Numbered from the stretch's first letter, positions 19,902 through 28,668 are shown. The stretch is DNA of 64,000 nucleotides from PSRJ01 sp963825305 (GCA_963825305.1 CAWGTA010000001.1:248001-312000); one strand, 5' to 3'. Notes: generated by a model not told the origin, from the sequence alone. Numbers and translations are program-made.

Positions 19902-20534
19902 ATGGGCCAGGAACCATTTGATAAACCTCGGTTAGCAATCAACCGGGTTTACACACGGCGTGGCGACCAGGGGGAGACCAGCCTGGCGGGAGGGCAGCGC
20001 GTGGCCAAGGATGGGCCCCGCATCGAAGCCTATGGGACCATTGACGAATTGAACTCGTTTTTGGGTGTGGCCCGAGCCACGGCCGTCCAGGCCGCGGCTG
20101 CCGAACCCCGGCTCGCGGAACTGGCAGCCATCCTGCTGCGTGTGCAACACGAGTTGTTCAATCTAGGGTCGATCCTGGCGACGCTGCCCGAGGATGTGCA
20201 CCCCAAGCAGGCCCGCGTGACCGATGCAGAAATCGCGCAACTGGAACGCGAGATCGATCGTATGAACGAGCCGCTGCCGCCCCTTCGTTCGTTCGTGCTG
20301 GCGGGCGGCAGCCGCCTGGACGCCGAGTTGCACGTTTGCCGCACGGTGTGCCGCCGGGCCGAGCGCGCCTGCGTCGCACTCAGCCGCATCGAGAGCATCC
20401 CACCCCAGGCGGTCAGCTATTTGAACCGTTTGAGCGATGCGCTTTTCGTGTGGAGCCGCTGGGCGAGCTTCGTAACCGGCGCCGGCGAAACGCTGTGGGA
20501 GCCGAACCAGTCGGCCTCGGGGCTGGAACGGTAA
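19902..20534 (+). CDS. ATP:cob(I)alamin adenosyltransferase, PduO type
   Basis: Makes adenosylcobalamin from cob(I)alamin and ATP. 210 residues. The ATP-binding N terminus is visible as VYTRRGDQGETSLAGGQRV followed by RIEAYGTIDELNSFLG, and the helix-bundle motif RRAERACVAL and YLNRLSDALFV near the C terminus. It is divergent from the TPR gene with 40 bp between starts. The last 26 codons and 20 bp beyond are duplicated at 20817-20899. Confidence 0.93.
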   Translation: MGQEPFDKPRLAINRVYTRRGDQGETSLAGGQRVAKDGPRIEAYGTIDELNSFLGVARATAVQAAAAEPRLAELAAILLRVQHELFNLGSILATLPEDVHPKQARVTDAEIAQLEREIDRMNEPLPPLRSFVLAGGSRLDAELHVCRTVCRRAERACVALSRIESIPPQAVSYLNRLSDALFVWSRWASFVTGAGETLWEPNQSASGLER

Positions 20535-20537
20535 CGG
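20455..20537. repeat. 83-bp repeat, copy in the 3' end of the adenosyltransferase gene
   Basis: Matches 20817-20899 with about seven mismatches in 83 bp. This copy encodes the conserved end of the protein, so it is likely the source of the second copy. Confidence 0.8.
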
Positions 20538-20550
20538 AAGGAATCGTGCG

Positions 20551-20799
20551 ATGTCTTGGGAAGAAGAAGGCAACACCGACCTTGATATCGTGATCCAAAC
20601 AGGTATTACCAATCCAATTGGTATCGCGTTGGCAGAAAGTCTATTGGAGGAAGCCGAGATACCTTTCTTCGCCATGGACCGGAATGTCGCCGCGCGTCAG
20701 GAAAGCGGCAATTTTCTTGGTTGGTGGAACGTCCGCGTATCGAGAGAGCGGGAAGCGGAGGCCCGTGAAATTTTGCGCAATGTGGAGGATGCCCAATAG
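20551..20799 (+). CDS. DUF2007-like small protein
   Basis: 82 residues. The pattern GIALAESLLEEAEIPFFAMD near the centre, then VRVSREREAEAREIL, resembles the DUF2007 (putative signal-transducing, ferredoxin-like fold) family. It follows the cobalamin adenosyltransferase by 16 bp and may be co-transcribed. Molecular role unknown. Confidence 0.7.
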   Translation: MSWEEEGNTDLDIVIQTGITNPIGIALAESLLEEAEIPFFAMDRNVAARQESGNFLGWWNVRVSREREAEAREILRNVEDAQ

Positions 20800-20816
20800 A
20801 CGGGATCTGAACCGAC

Positions 20817-20899
20817 GCCGCTGGGCGAGCTTCGTAACCGGCGCCGACGAAACGCTGCGGGAGCCAAACCGATCGGCCTTGGGGCGGGAACGGTAACGG
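20817..20899. repeat. 83-bp repeat, second copy
   Basis: Intergenic duplicate of 20455-20537. It lies between the DUF2007-like gene and the small zinc-ribbon gene and supplies the bases just upstream of the latter's ATG. Confidence 0.8.
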
Positions 20900-20901
20900 C
20901 C

Positions 20902-21126
20902 ATGTGGGCGCCCGAGGATTACGATACCGGCTTTGTCTGTGAAGCATGTGGCAAGTGGTATGCCGACAATGACGTGAAGCATTGGGATACGAAGTGGAGC
21001 GAGCCTGACGCCAATGGAGAGCCGTGGCTTCTGGAGATTATTCATTGGTGCCCGTTGTGTGGAGAGCGTCGCAGCTACGTGCCGAATGAAACTGTTCTTC
21101 GAGGACAATGGCTCGGAAAGCCGTGA
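20902..21126 (+). CDS. small zinc-ribbon-like hypothetical protein
   Basis: 74 residues with two CxxC knuckles (CEACGKWYAD and CPLCGERRS), consistent with a single zinc-binding ribbon. It is rich in Trp and acidic residues. The ATG directly follows the duplicated repeat, so its promoter and ribosome site are not obvious. No specific family recognised. Confidence 0.55.
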   Translation: MWAPEDYDTGFVCEACGKWYADNDVKHWDTKWSEPDANGEPWLLEIIHWCPLCGERRSYVPNETVLRGQWLGKP

Positions 21127-21184
21127 CATCGAGTCGGGGTACCTACCAGGACAACCCAGAATGGGACAGTGCGCCAGCCTGCAA

Positions 21185-21295
21185 TTCCCTCTGCTCCCTC
21201 CGCGCGCCAACCTCGTGGAACACCGTCCGCCCGCAAACCCCACGACTCTGCCGCCGCCCTAGTTTTTCTCAGCGTCTCTGCGTCTCGGCGGTGAA
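21185..21295. repeat. half copy of the nuoK-nuoL inverted-repeat element
   Basis: Matches 12834-12946 in motif order: CCCTCTGCTCCCTC, CGCGCGCCAACCTCGTGGAAC, and the terminal GTCTCTGCGTCTCGGCGGTGAA. Only one arm is present, so this copy cannot fold like the full element. Confidence 0.7.
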
Positions 21296-21329
21296 CTCTT
21301 ACCGTTCCGCGATATCATGAGCTTTAAGC

Positions 21330-22283
21330 ATGGCGTTGATCGCCGTTTCGGGCCATCCGGGGTGCCGCTTTGAAGAAGTCGCGCGGCTGACTTCGCAGCG
21401 GCTGGGTTTCGAGCTGTTGACTCAATCGCGCATCCGCGTGCTGACAGAGGAGGAGTTCGGCGCAGGTGCGCAGATTCCCGATAAGGCTTATCCCAACCTG
21501 GTCACCTCCATCCTGGCGCGGCTCGCAACCGAACATCACCTGGTCTACTGCGCGGTCGGGGGAGAACTGCAATCGCGGAATTTCCCCGGCGCTCTGCGCA
21601 TCCACGTGGTGGCGCCGGAGAACGTGCGCGTCGGCAACCTGATGCTTGACCACCGCCTGGAGCGGCCGGCTGCCCGTCAACTGCTGCTCGAAATGGAGGC
21701 CGCGGAGCGCTCGGCGCGCAAGGCGAAGATTGGCAAGACCAAGGCGACTGCCGACCTCTTCGATCTGGTTCTGAACGCCGAATCGCTGACCACCGAACAG
21801 ATGGCCGAATTAATTGCCACTACGGCGCAGACCGTAGGTCTCCAGGAAAAGGGATATCTTTCCGCCGCGACGGAAATGCAGCTTCAGTTCCAGATGCGCC
21901 TGGGGCTGGCACGACACGGGATCGTGCCGCCCGACAAGATTACGCTGCGGAAAAAGCTCTTCGCCAACGCCAGCGAAGAGATGTTCGCGAACCTGCTGGA
22001 CTTTTACCGCATCGCGTGGGAGTATGAGCCGCGCAGCTTTCCCGTGCAATACGATCGCGAGGGCAACGTCCACGAAGCCTTCACGCCCGATTTCTACCTC
22101 CCGGAGTTCGATCTTTACGTGGAATTGACGACCATGAAGCAGTCCCTCGTTACCAAGAAGAACCGCAAGGTGCGCCTGCTGCGGGAACTCTATCCGCATC
22201 TGAACATACAGGTGTTCTATCAGAAGGATTTTGAAAACCTGGTGTTCAAATACGGCCTGGCGGCACGGCCGGTGCAGGCATGA
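21330..22283 (+). CDS. cytidylate-kinase-like protein with C-terminal nuclease-like domain
   Basis: 317 residues. The first 190 residues resemble the cytidylate-kinase-like family (start MALIAVSGHPGCRFEEVA, later LLLEMEAAERSARKAKIG). The P-loop is degenerate: GHPGCRFEEVA has no GKS/T. The C-terminal 120 residues contain TPDFYLPEFDLYVELTTMK, a layout like the D-x(n)-E-x-T-K core of PD-(D/E)XK nucleases. It overlaps hpt by 4 bp (ATGA), suggesting a nucleotide-linked job. Neither activity is proven. Confidence 0.7.
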   Translation: MALIAVSGHPGCRFEEVARLTSQRLGFELLTQSRIRVLTEEEFGAGAQIPDKAYPNLVTSILARLATEHHLVYCAVGGELQSRNFPGALRIHVVAPENVRVGNLMLDHRLERPAARQLLLEMEAAERSARKAKIGKTKATADLFDLVLNAESLTTEQMAELIATTAQTVGLQEKGYLSAATEMQLQFQMRLGLARHGIVPPDKITLRKKLFANASEEMFANLLDFYRIAWEYEPRSFPVQYDREGNVHEAFTPDFYLPEFDLYVELTTMKQSLVTKKNRKVRLLRELYPHLNIQVFYQKDFENLVFKYGLAARPVQA

Positions 22284-22816
22284 GCACGGTTACGATCCCC
22301 GGCGTGGAGCGCGTGCTGTTCACCGAGGAACAAATTGAGAACCGGATCCGCGAAGTGGCGGCCGAGATTTCGCGGAACTATGAGGGTCGCGCGATCAAAC
22401 TGGTGGGCGTGCTGAAGGGCTCTATCTTCTTTCTGACAGCGCTGGCCCGCCATATCGAAGTTCCGCTCAAAATCGACTTCCTGGGGATTTCGAGTTTTTC
22501 CAACAAGACCGGCGCACCGGGCGTGGTGCGTATCGCCAAAGACCTGGATGACGGCATCGAAGGCGAGGATGTGCTGCTGGTTGAGGATATCGTCGACACC
22601 GGGTTCACTCTCCGCTATTTGCTCCAGACGCTCTCTGGCCGCGCCCCCAACTCCCTTTCCGTATGCACGTTCCTCGATCGCAACTCGCGCCGGATTGTGC
22701 AGGTTCCGGTGGATTACCGCTGCTTCGAGATCCCGGACCGCTTTGTGGTGGGCTTCGGTTTGGACTACAACCAGCTTTATCGTAATCTGGCGTACGTGGC
22801 GGTGATGAAACCTTAA
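22280..22816 (+). CDS. hpt: hypoxanthine phosphoribosyltransferase
   Basis: Purine salvage enzyme, 178 residues, making IMP or GMP from base and PRPP. The PRPP loop is seen as VLLVEDIVDTGFTL. LVGVLKGSIFFLTALARHI near the N terminus is the usual pyrophosphate-loop region, and ECVVGFGLDYNQLYRNL-type C terminus (RFVVGFGLDYNQ) is typical. It is coupled to the upstream kinase-like gene. Confidence 0.95.
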   Translation: MSTVTIPGVERVLFTEEQIENRIREVAAEISRNYEGRAIKLVGVLKGSIFFLTALARHIEVPLKIDFLGISSFSNKTGAPGVVRIAKDLDDGIEGEDVLLVEDIVDTGFTLRYLLQTLSGRAPNSLSVCTFLDRNSRRIVQVPVDYRCFEIPDRFVVGFGLDYNQLYRNLAYVAVMKP

Positions 22817-22820
22817 GAAG

Positions 22821-22907
22821 TTGTCAGTTTTCAGTTGTCAGTAGTCAGCTTCACAACTCCCATTGGCGGCTCGCGACTGAAAACTGAGAACTGAGAACTG
22901 AAAACTC
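22821..22907. repeat. CAGTTTTCAGTTGTCAGT-type intergenic inverted repeat
   Basis: Repeated short units (TCAGTTTTCAGTTGTCAGT) on the left and their reverse complements (ACTGAGAACTGAAAACT) on the right can pair into an imperfect long hairpin after hpt. This may also serve as a transcription end, though no T-run is seen. Confidence 0.65.
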
Positions 22908-22982
22908 TCTTCGCCAGCTATTGTCATCCGCAGCGTGCGGGGCTAAGATTAAAGAGGATTCAGGAGAATAGGAGCGCAACGT

Positions 22983-23372
22983 ATGCGATCCCGGATTTTG
23001 TGTATTTCCGGGCATCCCGACGATGCCCGCAGACTTTCCGAAATGCTGCACGCCCTTCCGCTGGTTCTGGACCAGGTCGGTTCTGTGCAGCAGGCCCGCG
23101 CCCAGCTTCAAGTGCATGAGTATGACGCAGTTCTGACCGAAGCCACGCTTCCCGATGGCAAATGGCTCGACGTATTGCACCTGGTTCGCGAGAGCCCCCG
23201 GGAGATGGCCGTGATTGTTACGGACCCCAAGGCCGACACCCGCCTGTGGGCGGAGATCCTCAATCTGGGCGCCTTCGATTTGCTCACGCAACCGTATCAC
23301 GAGCCGGAAGTAAGGCGTATTCTTTATAACGCCTGTTCGCGGTTCGAATCCGCAGCCGCTGCTGCGGTATAG
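22983..23372 (+). CDS. pseudo-receiver (CheY-like) protein lacking the phosphorylation site
   Basis: 129 residues with the alternating strand/helix pattern of a response-regulator receiver domain and no output domain. The usual phosphoacceptor Asp is replaced by Glu53 (DAVLTEATLPDG). The acidic pair after strand 1 is missing (ILCISGHPDD), and the conserved Lys is Gln (LLTQPYHEPEV). It therefore probably does not accept phosphate, and may act constitutively or as a protein-interaction module. It stands alone between hpt and the O-antigen ligase. Confidence 0.75.
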   Translation: MRSRILCISGHPDDARRLSEMLHALPLVLDQVGSVQQARAQLQVHEYDAVLTEATLPDGKWLDVLHLVRESPREMAVIVTDPKADTRLWAEILNLGAFDLLTQPYHEPEVRRILYNACSRFESAAAAAV

Positions 23373-23428
23373 TGTCGGGCGATCCTGCGGCCGCACGCGT
23401 TAAGTGCGTCCCTCTGGCATACTGATCC

Positions 23429-24661
23429 TTGGACTCTTTCCTGTTGCGCGCTGCCCGCTGGCTCGCGTTCGGATCTTCTACGGCGATTCTTCTCGGGATC
23501 GCGCCATCGCAGATCCTGTTGGCGCTGGCTCTCGCCGCGCTGATGTTATCTGGCGAAAAGCTGCGATTGCCCCCGATCAAACTGCCTCTGGGGCTTTTTC
23601 TTCTATTGACCGTGATCGCCGTCATCTTTTCGGATAACCCGGCTGCCGGGCTCCCACAGATCCGCAAAATCTACGTATTTTTTCAGCTGTTAGTAGTTTT
23701 CTCGCTCCTGCGCGATCTGAAGTTTATTCGCTGGCTGGTTCTGACATGGGCTGGACTGGCCAGTATCAGCGCCATTCGCAGTTTCGTCCAGTTCGCCGGA
23801 AAGGTGCAGCAAGCGCATGCCGCGGGCAAGGACTTTTACACGTACTACGTGGGTGAGCGCGTTACCGGCTTCATGAGCCACTGGGCCACTTTTTCCTCCC
23901 AGGAGATGTTCGTACTCCTTATGCTGGGTTCGTTCCTGTTTTTCTCTCCGGAAGCCCTGCGCCGAACCTGGTTGTGGCTGCTGTGCGGCGCTTTAATGTT
24001 AGTTGGGCTGGTCTTGGGAGAAATGAGAGGCGTGTGGATCGCGACCTTCGCGGGCGGCCTCTACCTCCTCTGGTTTTGGCGGCGCTGGCTGGTTTTGCTC
24101 TTGCCGGTGGTAGTCGCTGCCGGCTTCTTCCTCGCTCCCAATGCCATCCGCGAGCGCTTCACGTCCATCCTGCGCCCCAGTCGCCTCGACTCCAATCAGT
24201 TTCGTATCGTCACATGGCGCACCGGATTGCGCATGATCGAAGCGCATCCGGTGTTGGGCCTCGGTCCGGAGATGCCGCGGATTGAGTTCGACCGGTACGT
24301 GCCGGCGGACATCCCGCGGCCGCTGCCCGAGGGCTCCTACATTCATTTGCACAACCTGTACCTGCACTACGCGGCCGAGCGGGGCATTCCGACCCTGCTG
24401 GTGTTTTTGTGGCTGATCGGCAAAATTCTGTGGGATTTCTGGCGAGGCGTGCAGACCCTGCCACCGGGCCGCCAGGAACGCCGGTTTCTGCTGCACGGCG
24501 CCATTGCCGCGGTACTGGGCATCCTGGTGGACGGGTTTGCCAACGTCAACCTCGGCGATAGCGAAATTCTGACCATGTTCCTGGTCATCGTGGCCGCGGG
24601 ATACCTGGCATTGGAGAAGGATGTGGCACCTGTTTTGAAGACAGAGGCCGCAACCGTTTAG
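23429..24661 (+). CDS. O-antigen ligase family membrane protein
   Basis: 410 residues with about ten hydrophobic helices and a large periplasmic loop containing FRIVTWRTGLRMIEAHPVLGLGPEM and HLHNLYLHYAAERGIPTLL. These are the hallmark motifs of the Wzy/WaaL family, which joins or polymerises glycans at the inner membrane. TTG start; no better start is available without losing the first helix. The neighbouring methyltransferase (minus strand) may belong to the same surface-glycan business, but this is only inferred. Confidence 0.88.
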   Translation: MDSFLLRAARWLAFGSSTAILLGIAPSQILLALALAALMLSGEKLRLPPIKLPLGLFLLLTVIAVIFSDNPAAGLPQIRKIYVFFQLLVVFSLLRDLKFIRWLVLTWAGLASISAIRSFVQFAGKVQQAHAAGKDFYTYYVGERVTGFMSHWATFSSQEMFVLLMLGSFLFFSPEALRRTWLWLLCGALMLVGLVLGEMRGVWIATFAGGLYLLWFWRRWLVLLLPVVVAAGFFLAPNAIRERFTSILRPSRLDSNQFRIVTWRTGLRMIEAHPVLGLGPEMPRIEFDRYVPADIPRPLPEGSYIHLHNLYLHYAAERGIPTLLVFLWLIGKILWDFWRGVQTLPPGRQERRFLLHGAIAAVLGILVDGFANVNLGDSEILTMFLVIVAAGYLALEKDVAPVLKTEAATV

Positions 24662-24685
24662 ACCGCTCCCTTTGGTCACGGCTCA
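24661..24685. repeat. 25-bp intergenic repeat, copy 1
   Basis: GACCGCTCCCTTTGGTCACG followed by GCTCA; recurs at 56990-57014 with one mismatch. It is followed by a hairpin CACCGGCGGCAAAGACCGCCGGCG. A small dispersed repeat. Confidence 0.7.
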
Positions 24686-24755
24686 GGAATGCACCGGCGG
24701 CAAAGACCGCCGGCGTTACGTAACGCTGGCGATCCTTGTCGCCGGCTGTTCTCGT

Positions 24756-25568
24756 TCAAGCTTGCAGGTTTGCCATCTCCGCGCGCCATTCGGCGGGCGA
24801 CGGCACGGCGTGGGGAACCCGGGCGCAGTTCAATTTATAAAGCATCTTCGAGAACCCTTTCACCTGGCGGCCTCCCGCTACCAGCGGAATCAGCCGTGCT
24901 GCTTGCCGCGCCAGCCGTTCCCGCCCGGTGCGAAATCGTTTCCCATCGGACGGCCGATACTGCGCCCACCCGATCGTGTGAAAGAAAGCAGCCGGCCCGA
25001 ACCGGTCTGAGCGGAGGATATCCTCCACGAAGACTCGGATGGGACCTTCGAACTCGTGCAGTGTGTCGTGCAGTGCGACGATGCCGCCTTCCATCAGATG
25101 GGGAAAGAACAGATCGAAATCTTCTTTCGCGCCCGCGTAGGTGTGGTCGCCGTCGATCCACAGCAGCCGAATGGGCCGGTCCCAGCCGACAGCCACCTCT
25201 CGGGAGGGAGCACGGTGCACTTCCACCTGCTGCTCGATGCCAGTGCTGCGCAGCGTTTGGAGAAAGTCGTCGAAGGATGATGCTTTCCCGTGGAGCATGG
25301 GGTCTGTGACGGAGGGAGCCGTGTGCGGATCGATACTGATCACTCGGCCGAACCCGCAAGCGGCGGCGATCGACGCCAGTGCCACGGTCGATTTGCCCTT
25401 GAAGCTTCCAATCTCAACGGTCACGCCTCCGGGCGGCGCGCTCCCCGCCAATAATCCGAGAGCGCGGAACTCGAGTTCCCCGATATATCCTGGGACGTCG
25501 CGGGCCCGCTGCCAGGCTTCATCCAGGACAGTCTCGAGATTTGCGGGCAAGTTATTTTTCTCTACCAA
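24756..25568 (-). CDS. class I SAM-dependent methyltransferase (Methyltransf_24 type)
   Basis: 270 residues. The SAM-binding motif I is VEIGSFKGKSTVALA near residue 50, motif II region VISIDPH, and IRLLWIDGDHTYAGAKEDF is characteristic of the group often found with polysaccharide genes. It ends in a basic tail. TTG start at 25568, 38 bp from the divergent peptidase TTG start. Substrate unknown. Confidence 0.88.
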   Translation of the reverse strand: MVEKNNLPANLETVLDEAWQRARDVPGYIGELEFRALGLLAGSAPPGGVTVEIGSFKGKSTVALASIAAACGFGRVISIDPHTAPSVTDPMLHGKASSFDDFLQTLRSTGIEQQVEVHRAPSREVAVGWDRPIRLLWIDGDHTYAGAKEDFDLFFPHLMEGGIVALHDTLHEFEGPIRVFVEDILRSDRFGPAAFFHTIGWAQYRPSDGKRFRTGRERLARQAARLIPLVAGGRQVKGFSKMLYKLNCARVPHAVPSPAEWRAEMANLQA

Positions 25569-25578
25569 TCATAGATCC

Positions 25579-25584
25579 TATAAT
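25579..25584 (+). promoter_or_regulatory. candidate -10 box TATAAT before the peptidase gene
   Basis: TATAAT lies 23 nt upstream of the TTG at 25607. A good -35 box at 17 bp is not obvious. If real, it supports the TTG start over the ATG at 25583, which overlaps the box. Confidence 0.35.
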
Positions 25585-25606
25585 GGTTTCACCGAAGGGA
25601 GAAACT

Positions 25607-26977
25607 TTGTCCGCAGCCACCGACACTTTCGTACAGCAGAATCGCGGCCGTCTCCTAGAAGAGTTGAAAGAGTTCGTGCGCATCCCGAGCGTGAGCACGC
25701 TCCCCGAACACCGGCCGGACATCGACCGGGCGGCCTCCTTTGTAGCCCAGAGTTTGCGCAAGGCAGGACTGGAGAACGTGGAAGTAATTCCCACCGAAAA
25801 GCATCCGCTGATTTATGCGGATTGGATGCATGCGCCCGGAAAGCCCACGGTCCTGTGCTATGGGCACTACGACGTGCAGCCGGCCGATCCGGTCGAGCTG
25901 TGGAAAAGCCCGCCCTTCGAGCCTTCCGAGCGTGACGGCAATCTCTACGCCCGCGGCACGGCCGATGACAAAGGCCAGATGTACATGCACATCAAGGCCG
26001 TGGAGGCTTTACAAGCGGTCAATGGCACGCTGCCCCTGAACTTGAAATTCCTGATCGAGGGTGAGGAAGAGGTCGGCGGGGCATCCATAGCCAAGTATGT
26101 GGCCGAGAACCCAGAAAAGCTGCGCGCCGATGTGGCGCTGGTTTCCGACACGGCAATGTACGCCGAAGGCACGCCCACGCTGTGTGTGGGACTGCGCGGC
26201 TTGATCTACGCCGAGATCGAAGCCAGCGGGCCGATGCGCGATCTGCATTCCGGTCTCTATGGCGGCGCAGCGTCCAACGCGGTCTACGGCCTGATCGAAC
26301 TGCTGGCCAAAGCCAAGGATGCGGACGGCGTGGTCCAGATCCCGGGCATATACGACGCGGTGGAAGAGCCCGCGCCCGCCGAACTCCAAAGTTGGAGCAG
26401 CCTGCCATTTAGCGAAAAGGATTTCCTGGAGAAGGAAGTGGGGTCCACAGAACTTACTGGAGAGAAGGGGCGTTCGGTTTTGGAGAGGATCTGGTCGCGG
26501 CCTACTTTCGAAGTGCATGGGATCGCCGGCGGTTTCACCAGTGCCGGGGCCAAGACTGTGATTCCCGCTACGGCCACTGCTAAAGTGAGCTTCCGCCTCG
26601 TTCCGCGGCAGGATCCCGATAGAGTAGTGCAGGCCTTCGAAGAGTGGGTCCGAAAGAATACGCCCAGAGGTATCCGGACTAAAGTTCGCATACTTAGCGC
26701 ATCGCCGGGGCTGGTGGTAAACCCGGAGCATCCCGCGATTCGCGTGGCGGCGCAGGCATTTAGCGACGTGTTCGGCAAACCAACGGTGTTCATCCGCTCC
26801 GGAGGTTCGATCCCGGTGGTGGGCGACTTCGCCAACCATTTGGGCATTCCCACGGTGTTGATGGGCTTTGGTCTGCCCGATGACGGCCTGCACTCGCCCA
26901 ACGAAAAATACAAGGTGGAGAACTATTACAAGGGGATCATGACGATTGCTCAGTTCTTCGAGCAATATGGAAAGTGA
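25607..26977 (+). CDS. M20 family dipeptidase / carboxypeptidase
   Basis: Zinc metallopeptidase of 456 residues. Metal-binding motifs: GHYDVQP near residue 88, ARGTADDKGQ near 120, EGEEEVGG near 153, and DTAMYAEGTP near 183. A dimerisation domain lies between (about residues 200-360) and a late His is in the C-terminal LHSPNEKYKVENYYKG. Such enzymes cleave dipeptides or remove acyl groups in the cytoplasm. The TTG at 25607 is preferred because GAAGGGAGAA sits just upstream; an ATG at 25583 is the alternative. Confidence 0.92.
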   Translation: MSAATDTFVQQNRGRLLEELKEFVRIPSVSTLPEHRPDIDRAASFVAQSLRKAGLENVEVIPTEKHPLIYADWMHAPGKPTVLCYGHYDVQPADPVELWKSPPFEPSERDGNLYARGTADDKGQMYMHIKAVEALQAVNGTLPLNLKFLIEGEEEVGGASIAKYVAENPEKLRADVALVSDTAMYAEGTPTLCVGLRGLIYAEIEASGPMRDLHSGLYGGAASNAVYGLIELLAKAKDADGVVQIPGIYDAVEEPAPAELQSWSSLPFSEKDFLEKEVGSTELTGEKGRSVLERIWSRPTFEVHGIAGGFTSAGAKTVIPATATAKVSFRLVPRQDPDRVVQAFEEWVRKNTPRGIRTKVRILSASPGLVVNPEHPAIRVAAQAFSDVFGKPTVFIRSGGSIPVVGDFANHLGIPTVLMGFGLPDDGLHSPNEKYKVENYYKGIMTIAQFFEQYGK

Positions 26978-27163
26978 CTACCAGCGGCGCCGCAGTGTGA
27001 ACAGAAAAATCGCCAGGAGGGTAATCGCCGTGGCAAAGGTGCCGGCCACCATGTAGTCGAAGGCGTGGCGCTCTCCAGGGATAACCCAAAGCAGTATACC
27101 GATTAGAGCAGCGAATATTACGACGAGTCCGGCGATCAGGATAACTGGGGGCTTGATCTCCAC
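26978..27163 (-). CDS. small two-helix membrane protein
   Basis: About 61 residues with two hydrophobic helices (VILIAGLVVIFAALIGILLWV and ATAITLLAIFLFTL) and a basic C-terminal LRRRW. The GTG at 27163 is preceded by GGAGG at 7 nt; an upstream open frame extends to 27223. Convergent with the peptidase, its stop directly abutting. No family recognised. Confidence 0.55.
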   Translation of the reverse strand: MEIKPPVILIAGLVVIFAALIGILLWVIPGERHAFDYMVAGTFATAITLLAIFLFTLRRRW

Positions 27164-27225
27164 CGTCACGCCTCCAATTGTAGAGCGAGTCAGTACCAGT
27201 AGTTCTGGTAAATTAGTGAGCAAGT

Positions 27226-28533
27226 GTGTACCAGGGTTCCATAACCAGAGTTAGCATCGCGGGGGTCCTATTCCTGTTTCTGGCCTCCTGCCAACGCGGT
27301 CCCGAGCGGCTGCCACCCATTGGCGAAGCATTTGTGGGTCCGGCGCTACTCAAAATTCGCAGTGACATACCGCTGCAGTCGGCTGTAGTGGCGACGGTCA
27401 AACATGGCGACCGGCTGGAGATCGTCCAACGTCGCCGGCGCTTCTTTCGCGTGCGCACCAGCTCGGGAGCCGAGGGCTGGACCGATGAGCGGCAATTGCT
27501 CGCCGCCGAAGATATGCAGCGCTTGAAGGACCTGGCGGTTCGGGCCGCCAAGATGGTGGCTCAGGGCCAGGCCACCTCGTTCGGCATTCTCAACGTGCAT
27601 ACCCAGCCGGCCCGCCAATCGCCCAGCTTCCTCCAGGTGAAAGAGGGCGAGAAGGTGGATGTGCTGGAGCACGTGACCTCGCCGCGGGCTGACTTGCCGC
27701 GCAAGCCTCTGCTGCCGCCGCCTCCGCCGAAGAAGCCCGCTGAGAAGAAGCCCCCGAAAGAGGTCAAGTATCCTCCGCTGGCCGCGATCCCTAAACCACC
27801 CGGACCACCTGCGAATTGGCTCGATCTATCCAAGAGAGAACCCGCTGAGGCTGATGAAGAACCCTTGCCGGACGAGACGCCCGCCAAGGACGAGACGCCG
27901 CAGAAGATCGACAAGCCGGTGCCCACCGACGATTGGAGTCTCATCCGCGACGGCAGCGGGCAGTCCGGGTGGGTGCTGACCCGGCGACTGGCGATGGCCA
28001 TTCCCGACGAGGTGGCGCAATATGCCGAAGGGCGGAGAATCGTCTCGTATTTCGCTCTCGGCGAGGTGGAGGACGGAGACCAGAAAAAACACAACTGGCT
28101 TTGGACAACCATTGCTGATGGTGCGTATCCTTACGATTTCGACAGCTTCCGCGTGTTTATCTGGAGCCTGCGGCGGCACCGCTATGAGACTGCTTATATC
28201 GAGCGGAACATCCACGGCTACGCGCCCGTAGTTATCCACGATGTGGAACTGGCTGCGCCGCGCGGAAAGGATGCGGCGGCGGCGGCTAAGTATCCTGGGT
28301 TCTCGATTTGCCTCGAAAAGAAAGACGGCCTGCGGTATCGGCGCAGCTATGCTTTCTTGACGAACGTGGTGCGTTCCGCTGGCGAACAATCGTGCGAGCC
28401 GCCGCCCCAAGAGAACGTGGTGGCCCAGGCCCCTTTGCCCGCCGGAGGGCCCGAGCAGCCTGCTAAAGAGGGTCTCGTCAAACGGCTTCGCAATCGATGG
28501 CGTGCGCTCACGCGGCGCTGGTTTGGCGGGTAA
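27226..28533 (+). CDS. SH3-domain lipoprotein
   Basis: 435 residues. N terminus is a lipoprotein signal with lipobox LASC, so the mature protein is probably membrane anchored. A bacterial SH3 domain follows at about residues 35-95 (IPLQSAVVATVKHGDRLEIVQ), and a second SH3-like unit at about 125-255 is split by a Pro/Lys/Glu-rich insert (PPPPPKKPAEKKPPKE). The C-terminal 160 residues are well ordered but not recognised. It may bind cell-wall material. GTG start. Confidence 0.8.
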   Translation: MYQGSITRVSIAGVLFLFLASCQRGPERLPPIGEAFVGPALLKIRSDIPLQSAVVATVKHGDRLEIVQRRRRFFRVRTSSGAEGWTDERQLLAAEDMQRLKDLAVRAAKMVAQGQATSFGILNVHTQPARQSPSFLQVKEGEKVDVLEHVTSPRADLPRKPLLPPPPPKKPAEKKPPKEVKYPPLAAIPKPPGPPANWLDLSKREPAEADEEPLPDETPAKDETPQKIDKPVPTDDWSLIRDGSGQSGWVLTRRLAMAIPDEVAQYAEGRRIVSYFALGEVEDGDQKKHNWLWTTIADGAYPYDFDSFRVFIWSLRRHRYETAYIERNIHGYAPVVIHDVELAAPRGKDAAAAAKYPGFSICLEKKDGLRYRRSYAFLTNVVRSAGEQSCEPPPQENVVAQAPLPAGGPEQPAKEGLVKRLRNRWRALTRRWFGG

Positions 28534-28668
28534 GAACCGCTGCCGGAGCAACGTTGCAGCGATCCATCAGTTATGCCTACAATGGGTGAAAGTCGGACAA
28601 TTTGATCCAACTGTGCCGTGCTGCTCCGAGGCAACGGCCAATCAATTCTCATCGAAGGATGGCATCCC

